40,368 nt of DNA from CAZZCN01 sp964652975 (GTDB taxonomy: Bacteria; Bacillota; Clostridia; Saccharofermentanales; UBA5734). Position numbers and translations under genes: made by a program. The stretch covers positions 1 to 40,368 of the forward strand of contig CAZZCN010000019.1 of NCBI GenBank assembly GCA_964652975.1. The letters run 5' to 3'. The notes beneath the pieces are model-generated. The model searched no databases. It had not been told where the DNA came from and was given only the letters and a program-made list of their open reading frames with translations. Positions 39,621 through 40,368 of this stretch are shown one piece after another; within the stretch, counting starts at the first letter, position 1; the number at the start of each line of letters is the position of its first letter.

Positions 39621-39759
39621 TTCTTGTATCTCCTTACTAATTGTCGTAAAAATCAATCTGTAAATTTCCATGTTATAGTATTTGAAATGTTTCAGCAATA
39701 AATATGCTTAACGTTATTTTCAATTTATCCATTATATCGTTTTATATTCGATTCTTCAA

Positions 39760-40368
39760 TCAGTTTGTCCTTTTGTCATAATTGCCTTGAAATGCTATTG
39801 CTATAGCCCAGAAAACCCAAAGCCACTCTGCTGGTATAATTGAACTGGAACTTACGCTGGAAACAGTAAATGTTATTATGCAGCAAAAAATCCCAATAGC
39901 AACAGTTTTTTCCCTCATTCTATCGGATGTCCTGTGAATTTCCAGGACATCTCGTAACATCCTGAAAAAGAAAACAATATAAAGGGCAAAGATAATAACA
40001 CCGTAGCCGGTCAGTATCTCCATCCACCAGTTATGCATGTTGGTTATTCCATAGGTGTTGAAGAAACTATGATTTGTCATCCAATACTCAATATTTCCTG
40101 CGCCGGTTCCAAATCCGAATGTATCAGTCAAAAATCTGAACCCGTTTAAAATAAGGTTGACACGAATAAACTCCGATCCTCCTTCCGTATTGAAATTAAA
40201 GTTCAGAATTACTTTGACCACCCTGCCGGCAATTTCATAAAACTGTGGTGTAAATAAAACAAAACAGAAAAAAATAATTGCAAGTACCATGAATTGTTTT
40301 CTGTTTTTGCTGCTTTTTACAGATAGAAAAACAAACGAACTTATTGTTATGGAGTTTATGGATAGATG
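39760..40368 (-). CDS. O-antigen polymerase/ligase-like membrane protein (N-terminus cut by window edge)
   Basis: The frame is open to the right edge and gives 202 residues of the C-terminal half. Hydrophobic helices flank an extracellular loop with GFGTGAGNIEYWMTNHSFF. TNMHNWWMEILTGYGVII follows, the HN..LE.L...G.I pattern of Wzy_C/O-antigen ligases. An internal ATG at 40290 is not the true start: the frame upstream is open and encodes another membrane helix (LSINSITISSFVFLSVKS). It would polymerise or attach the glycan made by the Wbp-type genes just downstream. The window also has a full-length relative at 13339-14685. Confidence 0.8.
   Translation of the reverse strand, partial: HLSINSITISSFVFLSVKSSKNRKQFMVLAIIFFCFVLFTPQFYEIAGRVVKVILNFNFNTEGGSEFIRVNLILNGFRFLTDTFGFGTGAGNIEYWMTNHSFFNTYGITNMHNWWMEILTGYGVIIFALYIVFFFRMLRDVLEIHRTSDRMREKTVAIGIFCCIITFTVSSVSSSSIIPAEWLWVFWAIAIAFQGNYDKRTN

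Noticed and set aside
40290..40290. ATG at 40290 as start of the right-edge membrane protein
   Set aside because: The frame is open to the window end and encodes a further membrane helix, so the gene is truncated rather than short.

Overview
The window looks like a draft scaffold from a low-to-medium GC, anaerobic-type Firmicute of the Clostridia kind. This rests on strong AGGAGG-type ribosome sites, TTG starts, a CM-PDT-ACT PheA, a type I-beta DAHP synthase, NusG_II and Gx-transporter proteins, and an XRE-cupin/acyl-CoA synthetase pair. The species cannot be named from the sequence. Nearly everything is on the minus strand; only pilD and one oxidoreductase are on plus. A 100-N gap inside pilB is flanked by a perfect 55-bp duplication, so it is an unmerged contig overlap.

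Layout. 1-4.1 kb: type IV pilus motors pilT (cut by the window edge) and pilB (amber codon at position 33, plus the gap), with prepilin peptidase pilD divergent. 4.3-5.4 kb: a lone Gfo/Idh/MocA oxidoreductase. 5.5-12.2 kb: an F1Fo ATP synthase operon read atpB-E-F-A-G-D-C. It has no separate atpH; the C-terminal domain of delta is fused to the N-terminus of alpha. 12.5-18.4 kb: upp, an O-antigen-ligase-like membrane protein translationally coupled to proA, a sugar-phosphate nucleotidyltransferase and a THUMP RNA methyltransferase. 18.7-27.3 kb: an aromatic operon read aroF-aroB-aroA-aroC-aroQ-pheA, then NusG_II, Gx-transporter and PAP2 genes. 27.7-30.0 kb: ispF and a fused aroE-aroK. 30.2-32.5 kb: acyl-CoA synthetase with its XRE-cupin regulator. 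32.9-40.4 kb: a cell-surface glycan locus with Wzy-like polymerase/ligase (partial), WbpA, WbpB, WbpD and WbpE homologues, a flippase and a thioredoxin-fold lipoprotein candidate. The four Wbp-type enzymes form a complete route to UDP-2,3-diacetamido-2,3-dideoxy-glucuronate.

Most unusual features. (1) The delta-CTD/alpha fusion has a plausible internal ribosome site that could also make a normal-length alpha. (2) Tandem repeats are abundant between 18.5 and 30 kb, at many junctions of the aromatic operon and inside two enzymes: about 94 Asn/Thr-rich residues in the Rossmann domain of AroE, and four 10-residue repeats near the N-terminus of an IspF-like protein that also lacks several family residues. 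(3) A short dispersed intergenic repeat family occurs, with three sites seen. (4) Three DnaA boxes are clustered far from any replication gene. (5) A hairpin-rich intergenic region has a direct repeat with a 100-bp period at 32.65-32.87 kb.

Together the genes supply chorismate and phenylalanine, isoprenoid and polyprenyl functions, ATP synthesis, pili and a uronic-acid-containing surface polymer. All functions are family-level inference from sequence; no search was run.
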